A DNA stretch of 64,000 nt, from NCBI RefSeq assembly GCF_007859915.1, contig NZ_SJPM01000001.1, forward strand, positions 1,085,086 to 1,149,085, written 5' to 3'. Positions within the stretch are counted from its first letter, which is position 1, and each line of letters starts with the position of its first letter. A model generated the notes under the pieces. It saw only the letters and a program-made list of their open reading frames with translations. It searched no databases and was not told the DNA's origin. The DNA comes from Neorhodopirellula pilleata. Lineage in GTDB: Bacteria > Planctomycetota > Planctomycetia > Pirellulales > Pirellulaceae. This document shows, piece after piece, positions 24,084 through 32,004 of the stretch. The translations under genes were made by a program, and so were the position numbers.

Positions 24084-25556
24084 TCAGTCATCTGTGGCCG
24101 AGCCGACTTTGCTATCGTCTTTCTTGTATTGATCCAAGCGACGATACAACGTGCGGGGACCGATCTCGAGGATCGAGGCCGTCTCTTCTCGGTTATTGCC
24201 GGTCATCTTGAGGGTCTCTTCGATCGCCCATCGCTCGATCGTGGCGAGTGGTTTACCGATCAGGTCCGTCGGCCCCTGGCTCATCGACGCCATGATTTCC
24301 TGGTCCAGACCATCGGCGCGTCCGTCGGTCAGTTCAGGGGGCAAGTCGTCCTCGTCGAGCGAACCGTCCGTGTCGAGCACAACCATCGTTTCGACAAAAT
24401 TACGTAATTGCCGGATGTTGCCCGGCCAATCGTAGGCAAAGAATTTTTTGGTAACCGCCGGAGTGAAATGGGCCGACAGTTTGCTGTGACGTTTCAAGAA
24501 CATCTTTCGGAAGTGATCCATCAATGCGATCACGTCGTCGCGACGATCTCGCAGCGGTGGCAGTTCGATCGTCACCACCTTCAAACGGAAATACAGATCG
24601 TTGCGAAATGTCCCGTCGTCGATCATCTCTTCGAGCGGGCGGTTCGTCGCGCTGATCAATCGCACGTTCACCTTGATTGATTTATTTCCACCGACACGGG
24701 TGATTTGATTCTCTTCCAAGACTCGCAGCAGTTTGATCTGGGTACTCATCGGCATGTCACCGACTTCGTCCAAGAACAACGTTCCCCCGTTGGCGTATTC
24801 GAAGGCACCTTCGCGGTCGGAAACGGCGTCGGTGAACGATCCTTTGACGTGACCGAACAACTCGCTTTCGACAAGACTTTCGGAGACCGCCCGCGTGTTC
24901 AAAGCAACGATTCGCTTGTTGCGTCGTGGGCTATTTTGATGAATCGCTTGGGCGACCATTTCCTTGCCCGTTCCGCTTTCCCCGGTGATCAAAACGGTGG
25001 CATCGGTGGCCGCGATTCGACGCAGCCGATCAATCACCGTTTGCATTTTCTTGCTGGTGTAGATGATCCCCTCGAACCCGAATCGTTCATCGAGTCGTTG
25101 CATCAACTCGGTGTTCTGACGCCGAAGCTGGACCTTTTCAGCAGCCTTTTGAGCGATCGCTCGCAGGCTCGACGGCGTGATCGGTTTCTCCAAGAAACTG
25201 AACGCGCCCTTTTGCATCGCTTCGACGGCGATCGGGACGGTGGCGTGTCCGGTGACCATCACGACTTCGCATTCGGGTAGTCGTTGTCGGGCGAGTTTGA
25301 GGATTTTCATTCCATCGACATCGTTCATCACCATGTCGGTAATGATGATATCGAACATCTCACGTTGGATCGTTTCGGCGGCCTGGGGGCCGCTGGTGGC
25401 GACTTCGCATGGATAGCCCACTTTTTCCAGGCTCTCGGTCATCGCGCGGGCGTGGGCGGCTTCGTTATCAACAACGAGAACGCGAAAATCGGAGTGTTTC
25501 AGCTCGGCAGGTTCACTCGGTTGTGACTCAGAGGTGTTTGCGGAATCCGTACTCAT
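24084..25556 (-). CDS. Sigma54-dependent response regulator (NtrC/AtoC type) with variant GAFTGA loop
   Basis: Three domains are visible in 490 residues. The receiver (about 24-140) has phosphoacceptor Asp74, Thr102 and Lys124. The AAA+ domain (about 165-390) has Walker A GESGTGKE (192-199) and Walker B FLDE (263-264). The C-terminus (about 440-480) is a Fis-like helix-turn-helix. Family members bind upstream enhancers and use ATP hydrolysis to remodel sigma54 holoenzyme. The loop that contacts sigma54 reads GSFTDA (239-244) instead of GAFTGA, while Phe241 and Thr242 are retained. No histidine kinase is adjacent. The PSP1-like gene follows 6 bp downstream. No SD is visible before the ATG. Confidence 0.95.
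   Translation of the reverse strand: MSTDSANTSESQPSEPAELKHSDFRVLVVDNEAAHARAMTESLEKVGYPCEVATSGPQAAETIQREMFDIIITDMVMNDVDGMKILKLARQRLPECEVVMVTGHATVPIAVEAMQKGAFSFLEKPITPSSLRAIAQKAAEKVQLRRQNTELMQRLDERFGFEGIIYTSKKMQTVIDRLRRIAATDATVLITGESGTGKEMVAQAIHQNSPRRNKRIVALNTRAVSESLVESELFGHVKGSFTDAVSDREGAFEYANGGTLFLDEVGDMPMSTQIKLLRVLEENQITRVGGNKSIKVNVRLISATNRPLEEMIDDGTFRNDLYFRLKVVTIELPPLRDRRDDVIALMDHFRKMFLKRHSKLSAHFTPAVTKKFFAYDWPGNIRQLRNFVETMVVLDTDGSLDEDDLPPELTDGRADGLDQEIMASMSQGPTDLIGKPLATIERWAIEETLKMTGNNREETASILEIGPRTLYRRLDQYKKDDSKVGSATDD
24825..24842 (-). other. Variant GAFTGA motif (GSFTDA) of the sigma54 activator
   Basis: The minus-strand codons read GGA TCG TTC ACC GAC GCC. The usual fifth glycine of GAFTGA is Asp243 and the usual alanine is Ser240. 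The sigma54-contacting Phe and Thr are unchanged. Confidence 0.95.
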
Positions 25557-25672
25557 AAAACGACCAAATCAAGAAACGTCTAATCGGCTAGGGGCTCAAC
25601 GACCCGTTCGCCCTTATCTTAACGTTTCTTAAAAAATACCGTAGGGCATGGGATCTTTCGCCGTGATGCTGC

Positions 25673-26332
25673 CTATTTCAGATCTTCCTTGATTTTCTCG
25701 CCGAAGGTCCGGTTGAATTTTCGGACTTTATTGGCAACGACGTATTGGCAATAACCCGCGTTGGGATTTCGGCGATAGTAGTCTTGGTGATACTCCTCGG
25801 CGACGTAAAACTTGGCGGCCGGTTCGAGCAGCGTAACGATCGGTCCGCGAAACTCACGAGACTGGTTCAGTTTCTCGATATACTTCTCCGCGATTTTTTT
25901 CTGTTCGGCATCCTGGTAGAAGATGCTACTGCGGTATTGGGGGCCGACGTCTTCGCCTTGGCGGTTGAGTGTCGTGGGGTCGTGGACCTTGAAGAAGACT
26001 TCGAGCAACTCTTGAAAACTCGTTTGGGCCGGGTCGAAGAAAATCTGAACGGCTTCGGCGTGACCGGTTTTTTTGCCACAAACTTGTTGATATGTCGGGT
26101 TCTCGACGTGACCGCCGATGTAGCCGGAAACGACATCGTTGACGCCCCGCATCCGCTCGAAGACCGCTTCGGTACACCAGAAACAGCCACCAGCGAGCAC
26201 GGCAACCGACTCGGTAGCTTCAGAAGAATCCGCCGTCTTCGAAGGGGGGTCGGCCTGGATTTGCGGCGTCGCCAACAATATGAGTGCCCCGATCGCAAGG
26301 CAAACCGATGTCCGGCGGGTAGTCAGATTCAT
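25673..26332 (-). CDS. msrA: Exported peptide methionine sulfoxide reductase A
   Basis: The 219-residue protein reduces the S-epimer of methionine sulfoxide. The catalytic GCFWC motif is at residues 49-53 (Cys50), with GYIGG, the H-A-E-A-V-Q segment and a C-terminal G-Y-C-Q-Y cysteine that can serve recycling. An N-terminal hydrophobic stretch (about 10-27, ending in QADP) looks like a signal peptide, so it probably acts outside the cytoplasm. A strong AAGGAG lies 6-7 nt before the ATG. The sigma54 activator gene follows 116 bp downstream on the same strand; a 9-bp inverted repeat (25571-25579 with 25622-25630) lies in that gap. Confidence 0.95.
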   Translation of the reverse strand: MNLTTRRTSVCLAIGALILLATPQIQADPPSKTADSSEATESVAVLAGGCFWCTEAVFERMRGVNDVVSGYIGGHVENPTYQQVCGKKTGHAEAVQIFFDPAQTSFQELLEVFFKVHDPTTLNRQGEDVGPQYRSSIFYQDAEQKKIAEKYIEKLNQSREFRGPIVTLLEPAAKFYVAEEYHQDYYRRNPNAGYCQYVVANKVRKFNRTFGEKIKEDLK

Positions 26333-26464
26333 AAAAAGCTCCTTTCGGGGTCAGCGACTCAAGGCCGAGCGGCGAGGGAATTCATACTCGTCATTCATAC
26401 GCAGTCGGCCGACGATCGGTTTGATCGGTGCTTCGCGACCGTGGATCTTCGAAACAGTCTCTTT

Positions 26465-26564
26465 GAGCCTATCCGAAAAGGGGTCTGACCCTCTCCGGCG
26501 AAACCAGAAAAGCAACGAAAATTGACTCGCCTCCAAAGGGTCAGACCCCTTTTCGGATAGGCTC
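26465..26564. repeat. REP-like palindromic element with 28-bp perfect arms
   Basis: Arms 26465-26492 and 26537-26564 are perfect reverse complements, separated by 44 bp. The core AAAAGGGGTCTGACCC is palindromic-like, as in REP elements mobilised by RAYT-type transposases. The element directly abuts the TAA of the ABC permease gene (26565-26567) and lies upstream of msrA. It may also act as a transcription stop. Its translation gives the KGSDP-type peptides that are often mis-annotated as proteins. Confidence 0.9.
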
Positions 26565-29147
26565 TTAGAAGTCGGTTCTTCCAAAATACCAGCACGCGAT
26601 CGACATCACCACAAAAATGAACAGGAAACAACTGACCAACGGACGAGTGATTCGATACCGCACGACTTCCTGGTCGCCCCAATCGCCGCCGCCGATCACC
26701 ATGGATTGATTTCCCGAGACCATCGCGGCCGTCGTGTCGCCGAGTTGCAAGACTTGCGGGGTCAACCATTCCAACGCACCGATGCCGTAATAATCGATCC
26801 GACGCCAAACCGAACGCGGCGGCGAGATCGACTGAATCAGTCGAACTTTGGCGTCCTCGGCAATTTGGAATCGGCTGATCCGGTCGACGTCGTGAGCAAT
26901 ATTCAGCATGCCCAGGTCGCTGGAATCGTCGGCGGCAGGACCGATCGAGGCGTGCCAACTGATGCTTTCAATGTTGTCCAGGTCGATCCGGCTGAGCACG
27001 TCAACGGAGGTGTCACTGGGGCTTTCGCCGACCACTTCAATCAAATCAACATGGCCGGAAGTAGTTCGATACAAAAAACGGTGATCACTGATCGCGACGA
27101 TTTGAATCGGAGTTCCCTCGATCAAAGATTGCCTCGCCGGGTCGTCCCAAGTGCCTTGCTGCGTGAGTGATGTCGCGTCCAAGATTCGTAACGCTTGGTC
27201 GCCATGTGCGATCAGCACGTATCGATTCGAAGCTGCGATGACCGGCCCGGCAGATTCGTCGCTGCGATCGATTTCGGTTCTCGCGGTTACTTGCCAGCGT
27301 TGATCGGTCGCGGCGGCTTGACTCGCCTCGGGAGCTTCGAGTCGGAACACACGGTCACCGGTAAGCACAACGATCGCCTTTTCTGAAGGCAGTGGAACGA
27401 CGCGGGCGGGCGGGCTGAGGGTCATGACCGACGGCAGAATCGACGTAAAATCCTCGGTCGCACCGCCTTGCATGGTAACCAACGCACGCAACCAAGAGCC
27501 GACCGACTTGGCGGCCGGTTGGCGTGCTGCTGCTCGAGAAGCCAATGGCGTTTCACCTTTCGGCCCGGGCTCGTCGCTCGGATTCGCTTCGTCCAAGTTC
27601 GCATCTTTCGCATCGCTTGGTTCAGCTTGGTCGGCTGATCCGAGTGATTCCATGATCTTGTCACGGGTTGTCAGCAACAGATCGGCGGTGTTGATCGCCA
27701 AGACTTGATCGTCGTTTAACAACATCAAGCGTTCCGTCGCGGTGGGTAATCGAAGAGTCGGTTGAGGCTTCCAATCTTCTTGCCGCGGAAGGACGATCAG
27801 GTCGAGTGATCCCGAGCCGAAGGGATTGAACCGACCGTTTCGAATTCGCGCAGTTAACAGATGGTCCGCGTCCAATGACACCGGTGACAAGATTCGATCG
27901 TTCGTCATCGCTTCGCTGTCGATGATCGGTTCCCATCGTCCGGCCGGGGTGGTGGATTCGATCGGCGCCGTCGTTTCGGTGTCGCCGAGCAGATCCAGTC
28001 GCACCAAACCACTGCCACCGGTGACGGCGAACAGATCATCTCCGGCCATCGTCATGCTCGCGATGCGATCGGGCTGAACGATCCTCGCATCGATCACACC
28101 GCCGATGATCCCGACCACAACACAGATCGCAGCCAAAGCTCCAGCGGCGGCGATGGAAATGATCGCCGAACGCCATTTCAAACCGGCCAACACCGACACG
28201 CTGTAGAAAACCGCGAAGATCAACAACGCGACCGGAATGCACCACAAAATCCGAGCATTCCAAACGCCCAAACGAAGTGCCGCGATCAGGTACAAGCCGA
28301 TCACGAGCTGAGTCACGCACAACAACACGAACGCACAACCGCCGACAAACTTGCTAACGATCAAGGCCCATCGCGATACCGGCTTGCTGAGCAGAAGGTG
28401 CAGCGACCCGGTCTGTAGCATGTCGGGAACGATCGACGCGGTTACCAACACGCCAAGGAACACCAGCACCAACCCGAGCAACCAGTTGACCAAGATGGGG
28501 ATCACGAATTGATTGAAGATCGTTTCAAACTGCGATCGATCGATTTGAAACTCGGTCGGAAAGTCGAGACCCGCGTAGGTTAACAGGACCGATCGGGCGC
28601 TGCGGGCTTCGAACACACCCGGCAAGGCGGCTTCGATCCGAAGGCGGGATCGCCGCTGGCGAAGCGACGTAGCGAGTTCATCATCGCTGGTTTCATCGAG
28701 TTCGCGTAGCTCACGCAATCGCACGGTGGTTTTCCATGCCTCGGGTTCATACCAACCTTCCTCGCCTTCATCCCTCGATGCATCAGATTCAACGAGTTCA
28801 TTCAACGCATCGGTAAGAAGATCCAAACGAATGCGGACTTCGTCGCCCTCGCCGACGCGTTGCAACTTGCGTTTCATCTCGTCGGGCATCGCAGCAGCGA
28901 GTCGCCCGATGGCTTTGTCCTGGACTTCAGGATCGACAATACCTTGGGCGAGCAACGCTTTCATTCGCGTCCCGTTGTAGATGTCGAACCATCGGAACTT
29001 GGTCGTGTAGTCTTCTCGTAATCCGATCGGCGCGAGTGAACCGAGTAATAACCAAATCGCCAACATCGCCGCCCACAACACCCGAGAGGCGAGCGCCGAA
29101 TGAAACGAATCGATGATGATCGCGAGATACGGCTTGAACAGACTCAT
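26565..29147 (-). CDS. ABC-2 type transporter permease with large propeller-like soluble insert
   Basis: The 860-residue membrane protein has TM1 (about 20-42), a ~175-residue soluble loop, four further helices between about 215 and 365, a ~460-residue soluble region (about 365-830) and a final helix (about 835-857). The helices and the T-G-S-L-H-L-L-L-S-K-P-V-S segment are typical of ABC-2/NosY-like permeases. The soluble insert has repeated short strands (DLFAVTGG, RVFRLEAPE, YVLIAHGDQ, RILDATS, HRFLYRTTSG) suggesting a beta-propeller. The ATG overlaps the stop of the ATPase gene (ATGA). The substrate is unknown. Confidence 0.88.
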   Translation of the reverse strand: MSLFKPYLAIIIDSFHSALASRVLWAAMLAIWLLLGSLAPIGLREDYTTKFRWFDIYNGTRMKALLAQGIVDPEVQDKAIGRLAAAMPDEMKRKLQRVGEGDEVRIRLDLLTDALNELVESDASRDEGEEGWYEPEAWKTTVRLRELRELDETSDDELATSLRQRRSRLRIEAALPGVFEARSARSVLLTYAGLDFPTEFQIDRSQFETIFNQFVIPILVNWLLGLVLVFLGVLVTASIVPDMLQTGSLHLLLSKPVSRWALIVSKFVGGCAFVLLCVTQLVIGLYLIAALRLGVWNARILWCIPVALLIFAVFYSVSVLAGLKWRSAIISIAAAGALAAICVVVGIIGGVIDARIVQPDRIASMTMAGDDLFAVTGGSGLVRLDLLGDTETTAPIESTTPAGRWEPIIDSEAMTNDRILSPVSLDADHLLTARIRNGRFNPFGSGSLDLIVLPRQEDWKPQPTLRLPTATERLMLLNDDQVLAINTADLLLTTRDKIMESLGSADQAEPSDAKDANLDEANPSDEPGPKGETPLASRAAARQPAAKSVGSWLRALVTMQGGATEDFTSILPSVMTLSPPARVVPLPSEKAIVVLTGDRVFRLEAPEASQAAATDQRWQVTARTEIDRSDESAGPVIAASNRYVLIAHGDQALRILDATSLTQQGTWDDPARQSLIEGTPIQIVAISDHRFLYRTTSGHVDLIEVVGESPSDTSVDVLSRIDLDNIESISWHASIGPAADDSSDLGMLNIAHDVDRISRFQIAEDAKVRLIQSISPPRSVWRRIDYYGIGALEWLTPQVLQLGDTTAAMVSGNQSMVIGGGDWGDQEVVRYRITRPLVSCFLFIFVVMSIACWYFGRTDF

Positions 29148-30151
29148 GGACCTTCCGCCGCGTTGATCAAACGCATGAATTTGTCTTCCAGGGTTTCTCG
29201 CACGGGTTGCAGACGCAGCAACGAACCGTCACGCCCGCGAACGATATCGACGATGCGGTCGATCGACGATTGTTGGTCGCATGTGAGTCGGCCCTGCCAC
29301 GTGTTGCCATGATGGGCAACCCAATCTCCGGTTGCGAATTCAGAAATCTGTTCCGCTGTTTGACGGTGAATGGTATCGTCGCCATCGGGCAAACGGTAAA
29401 CCAAATCGAACGTCATCCCGGAATCGCTTCCGCCGCCGGCAAGTTCCGCGATCGGACCGGTCGCGAGTACCTGCCCCTTGGCCATGATCGCCAGGTGTGA
29501 GCACACCAGTTCAACTTCGTGCAAGATATGACTATTCAAGAAGATCGTTTTGCCTTGATCTCGCAGTCGTTCGATCACCCGCCGCACTTCGCTGCGCCCG
29601 ACCGGGTCCAGGCCATCGGTGGGTTCGTCCAAGATCAACAAGTCCGGATCGTGCATGAGTGCTTGGGCCAACCCGAGTCGTTGCAACATTCCCTTACTGA
29701 ATCGTTTGACGGATTCTCGGTCACGTCGTTCCAAACCCACGATCTTCAATAACTCGTCGCTGCGTCTTGCGATCGTCGCCGAATCCAATCGACTGAGCCT
29801 GCCATAATATTTCAGTGCGGATCTTGCCGTGTGATGTCGGTCGACCCGCAGGGATTCGGGGAGGTAACCGACTCGTTGTCGCGCCGTTGAGGACCCGGCC
29901 GGCAAACCGAACAAGCTCGCCCGTCCACCGGTCGACCGGATAACACCGAGCAGGATTTTGATCAACGTGGTCTTTCCGGCACCATTGGGACCGAGCAGTC
30001 CGAACACTTGGCCGGCGTCGGCTTGCAGCGAAACGCCGCTGAGAGCGTGAACGTTGCCGCGTCGAAACAACCCGCCGCCCCGATAGGTTTTTTTGAGCTG
30101 GTCGACGTGGACGACCGTGATTGGGTCCGTAGCTTCCAAACCGCTGCTCAC
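29144..30151 (-). CDS. ABC transporter ATP-binding protein
   Basis: The 335-residue ATPase has Walker A GPNGAGKT (54-61), Q-loop context VGYLPESL, the signature FSKGMLQRLGLAQAL (Ser-Lys-Gly in place of SGGQ), Walker B LLILDEP and the D-loop. It is a CcmA/NatA-like subunit that would power the adjacent ABC-2 permease. The frame extends upstream to a GTG at 30244, but GTG 30151 is chosen because it gives a 4-nt GTGA overlap with the preceding gene and removes a non-homologous N-terminus. The C-terminal ~90 residues form the usual accessory domain. Confidence 0.93.
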   Translation of the reverse strand: MSSGLEATDPITVVHVDQLKKTYRGGGLFRRGNVHALSGVSLQADAGQVFGLLGPNGAGKTTLIKILLGVIRSTGGRASLFGLPAGSSTARQRVGYLPESLRVDRHHTARSALKYYGRLSRLDSATIARRSDELLKIVGLERRDRESVKRFSKGMLQRLGLAQALMHDPDLLILDEPTDGLDPVGRSEVRRVIERLRDQGKTIFLNSHILHEVELVCSHLAIMAKGQVLATGPIAELAGGGSDSGMTFDLVYRLPDGDDTIHRQTAEQISEFATGDWVAHHGNTWQGRLTCDQQSSIDRIVDIVRGRDGSLLRLQPVRETLEDKFMRLINAAEGP

Positions 30152-30594
30152 GCGAGCAGATTCCGAACCAATAGATAGAACAACATCAGCGCGGTGACCG
30201 CGATCACTCCGGCCAACAACAGGCGATGGGCGGGCTGACGCCACGAGGGCGTGTTGACTTCGCGATTATAAATGCTGCGAAAACGCTCGCGTTCGTTGCC
30301 GCTATCAAAGATACCGTCCTCGACGAGTTCCTGGATCCCGAATTGGACCGAATACTCGACGACGCCGTGGATGTTCTGCCGCCGACCGTGCTCGCCGACT
30401 CCGATGCCTTCGAAATACCACAACTGGTTACCGAATTGGCGATCCGTTTCGCACCGATCATCGACGCAACGAAGATTGATGATCTCGCTTGTCTCCAAAC
30501 AAAAGTTGGCCCGGACGAGCGCACGGCCGCTATCCAAACGCACTTGGCGCAGGACTCGTTCTGAATATTGACGCTGGGGAGCTTGAGCACGCAT
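30148..30594 (-). CDS. Small C-terminally anchored membrane protein of the ABC operon
   Basis: The 148-residue product is not a family I recognise. It is soluble for about 120 residues, including strands around NLRCVDDRC and QLWYFEGIGV. It ends in one transmembrane helix (about 125-147) with a very short tail, a tail-anchored topology. ATG 30594 is preceded by GGAGAAGAAAG. Its stop overlaps the GTG of the ATPase gene by four bases, so it is probably the first gene of the three-gene transporter operon. Confidence 0.75.
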   Translation of the reverse strand: MRAQAPQRQYSERVLRQVRLDSGRALVRANFCLETSEIINLRCVDDRCETDRQFGNQLWYFEGIGVGEHGRRQNIHGVVEYSVQFGIQELVEDGIFDSGNERERFRSIYNREVNTPSWRQPAHRLLLAGVIAVTALMLFYLLVRNLLA

Positions 30595-30670
30595 CTTTCT
30601 TCTCCGTAGGACGACCGCAATCCGATCCCCGTATTATTGCCGCTCTGGGAAGCTACGTCATCGGTAAGAC

Positions 30671-30684
30671 GGTAAAATTTTACC
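30671..30684. promoter_or_regulatory. Perfect 14-bp palindrome between divergent genes, possible operator
   Basis: GGTAAAATTTTACC is a perfect palindrome in the 283-bp gap between the ABC operon (minus) and the histidine kinase (plus), 77 bp upstream of the 30594 start. This fits a dimeric repressor site. No regulator is visible nearby, so the call rests on symmetry and position. Nothing else stands out in the gap. Confidence 0.3.
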
Positions 30685-30877
30685 CGCAAATGGGGAATTG
30701 TCGTCTACTCGCTGTGCGACCATCGTGCCAAAAGACGAAAATCGGCCCCCCGCAGGCCCCACTCTCGCACCGTGGACCGGATCCTTCCTCGTGATACGAT
30801 GATGGGTAAACACGGGGCGGGAGCCGCAATGTGCCGCCGCCCAACCTTCCTGAACCTACCGCCGACTCAATTTTGCT

Positions 30878-31981
30878 TTGCTAAGATCCCAAGAACGTCG
30901 ACCGATCACCCTTCGGGCCCCGATCACGCTGGGGGTGGTGCTGATCGTTTTGCTGGTGATTTTGACGGCCGTTTGGGTGACCGGCACGCTAATTGGAGCG
31001 CTTCGCGGCCAAGCGTCACCCGAGTTGTACTGGGCAATGCTATTGGCCGGTTCGGTGTTGTTGATCGCCGTATTGGCCGGGGTGATTGCCTATTTGGCAC
31101 TGAGCGTCAAATCGTTCAATCTGAACCGACGCCAATCGAATTTCATCGACGCGGTGACCCATGAACTGAAAAGCCCGATTGCGTCGTTGAAATTGTATTT
31201 ACAAACGATGACACGGCACGCTGTGAACCAAGAACAAAGCGAAGCGTTTCACAAGATCATGCTCGAAGACGTCGAGCGATTGGACACGCTGATCAACCAT
31301 TTACTCGACGCCGCGAGTGTCGAGCGGGGCGTGATCGCACAAGAGGCGAAAGATTTTGTTCTTGTCGAATTGATCAAACAGGTCGCGACGGCGACGTGCG
31401 TACGGTACAAACTGCCCCCTGAGACCGTGACGATCGATTGCCAAGATATTTTGTTGCACGCTCCCCAAATCCAAGTCGAGATTTTGCTGCGGAACTTGGT
31501 CGACAACGCCGTTAAGTATGGCGCGAACCCGCCTCGTGTTCGCATCATGGCTCAACTGACTGCTAAGCCGGTTCCTGTTACCAAATCACGTTTTGCTTCG
31601 CGGCGGTCATCCTCCCACGGCCAGCAAACCGCCGAACTCACCGCCGACGCCGCACCGTTGGAATCCGGGGAGGTGACGATGTCGGTTTGCGATAATGGTG
31701 TCGGCATTCCAGCGAACCTGCGACGCAAGGTATTTGGTCGCTTCGTCCGTCTGGGCAATGAACTCGAACGCAGCAGCCCTGGAACAGGTTTAGGCTTGTA
31801 CCTCGTCCGCAACGTCACCCACGCGCTAGGCGGCCGTATCAATATTCACGACGCGCAGAATGTCGACTTCGGCGAACCCTTACCGACGCAGTCAAGTGAG
31901 AACGATACCGGCGGGCCGACTAACCAGGGAACTCGTTTCGATATCACGCTACCGAACGCGCGATTGCGAGCGACAGTTTAA
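30878..31981 (+). CDS. Orphan sensor histidine kinase, intramembrane-sensing type
   Basis: The 367-residue kinase has two helices (about 16-40 and 53-77) joined by only ~12 residues and no HAMP or PAS domain. The HisKA phosphoacceptor is His95 in HELKSP. The HATPase_c domain shows the N-box (Asn206/Asn210), G1 DNGVGIP, F-box FGRFVRL and G2 GTGLGLYL. An insert of about 45 polar residues lies between the N- and G1-boxes. The start is uncertain: the frame opens after a TGA at 30851-30853 and holds no early ATG, so TTG 30878 is the best candidate. No response regulator adjoins it. It diverges from the ABC operon and converges on the next gene with 23 bp between stops. Confidence 0.88.
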   Translation: MLRSQERRPITLRAPITLGVVLIVLLVILTAVWVTGTLIGALRGQASPELYWAMLLAGSVLLIAVLAGVIAYLALSVKSFNLNRRQSNFIDAVTHELKSPIASLKLYLQTMTRHAVNQEQSEAFHKIMLEDVERLDTLINHLLDAASVERGVIAQEAKDFVLVELIKQVATATCVRYKLPPETVTIDCQDILLHAPQIQVEILLRNLVDNAVKYGANPPRVRIMAQLTAKPVPVTKSRFASRRSSSHGQQTAELTADAAPLESGEVTMSVCDNGVGIPANLRRKVFGRFVRLGNELERSSPGTGLGLYLVRNVTHALGGRINIHDAQNVDFGEPLPTQSSENDTGGPTNQGTRFDITLPNARLRATV

Positions 31982-32004
31982 ATGCAAGACCAGTGCATAG
32001 CTAA

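Noticed and set aside
25745..26488. 247-codon plus-strand frame opposite msrA
   Set aside because: It lies antisense to the catalytic MsrA sequence and runs into the REP-like element; no motif or SD supports it.
26351..26584. 77-codon minus-strand frame containing KGSDP peptides
   Set aside because: It is the translation of the REP-like palindrome and not a protein gene.
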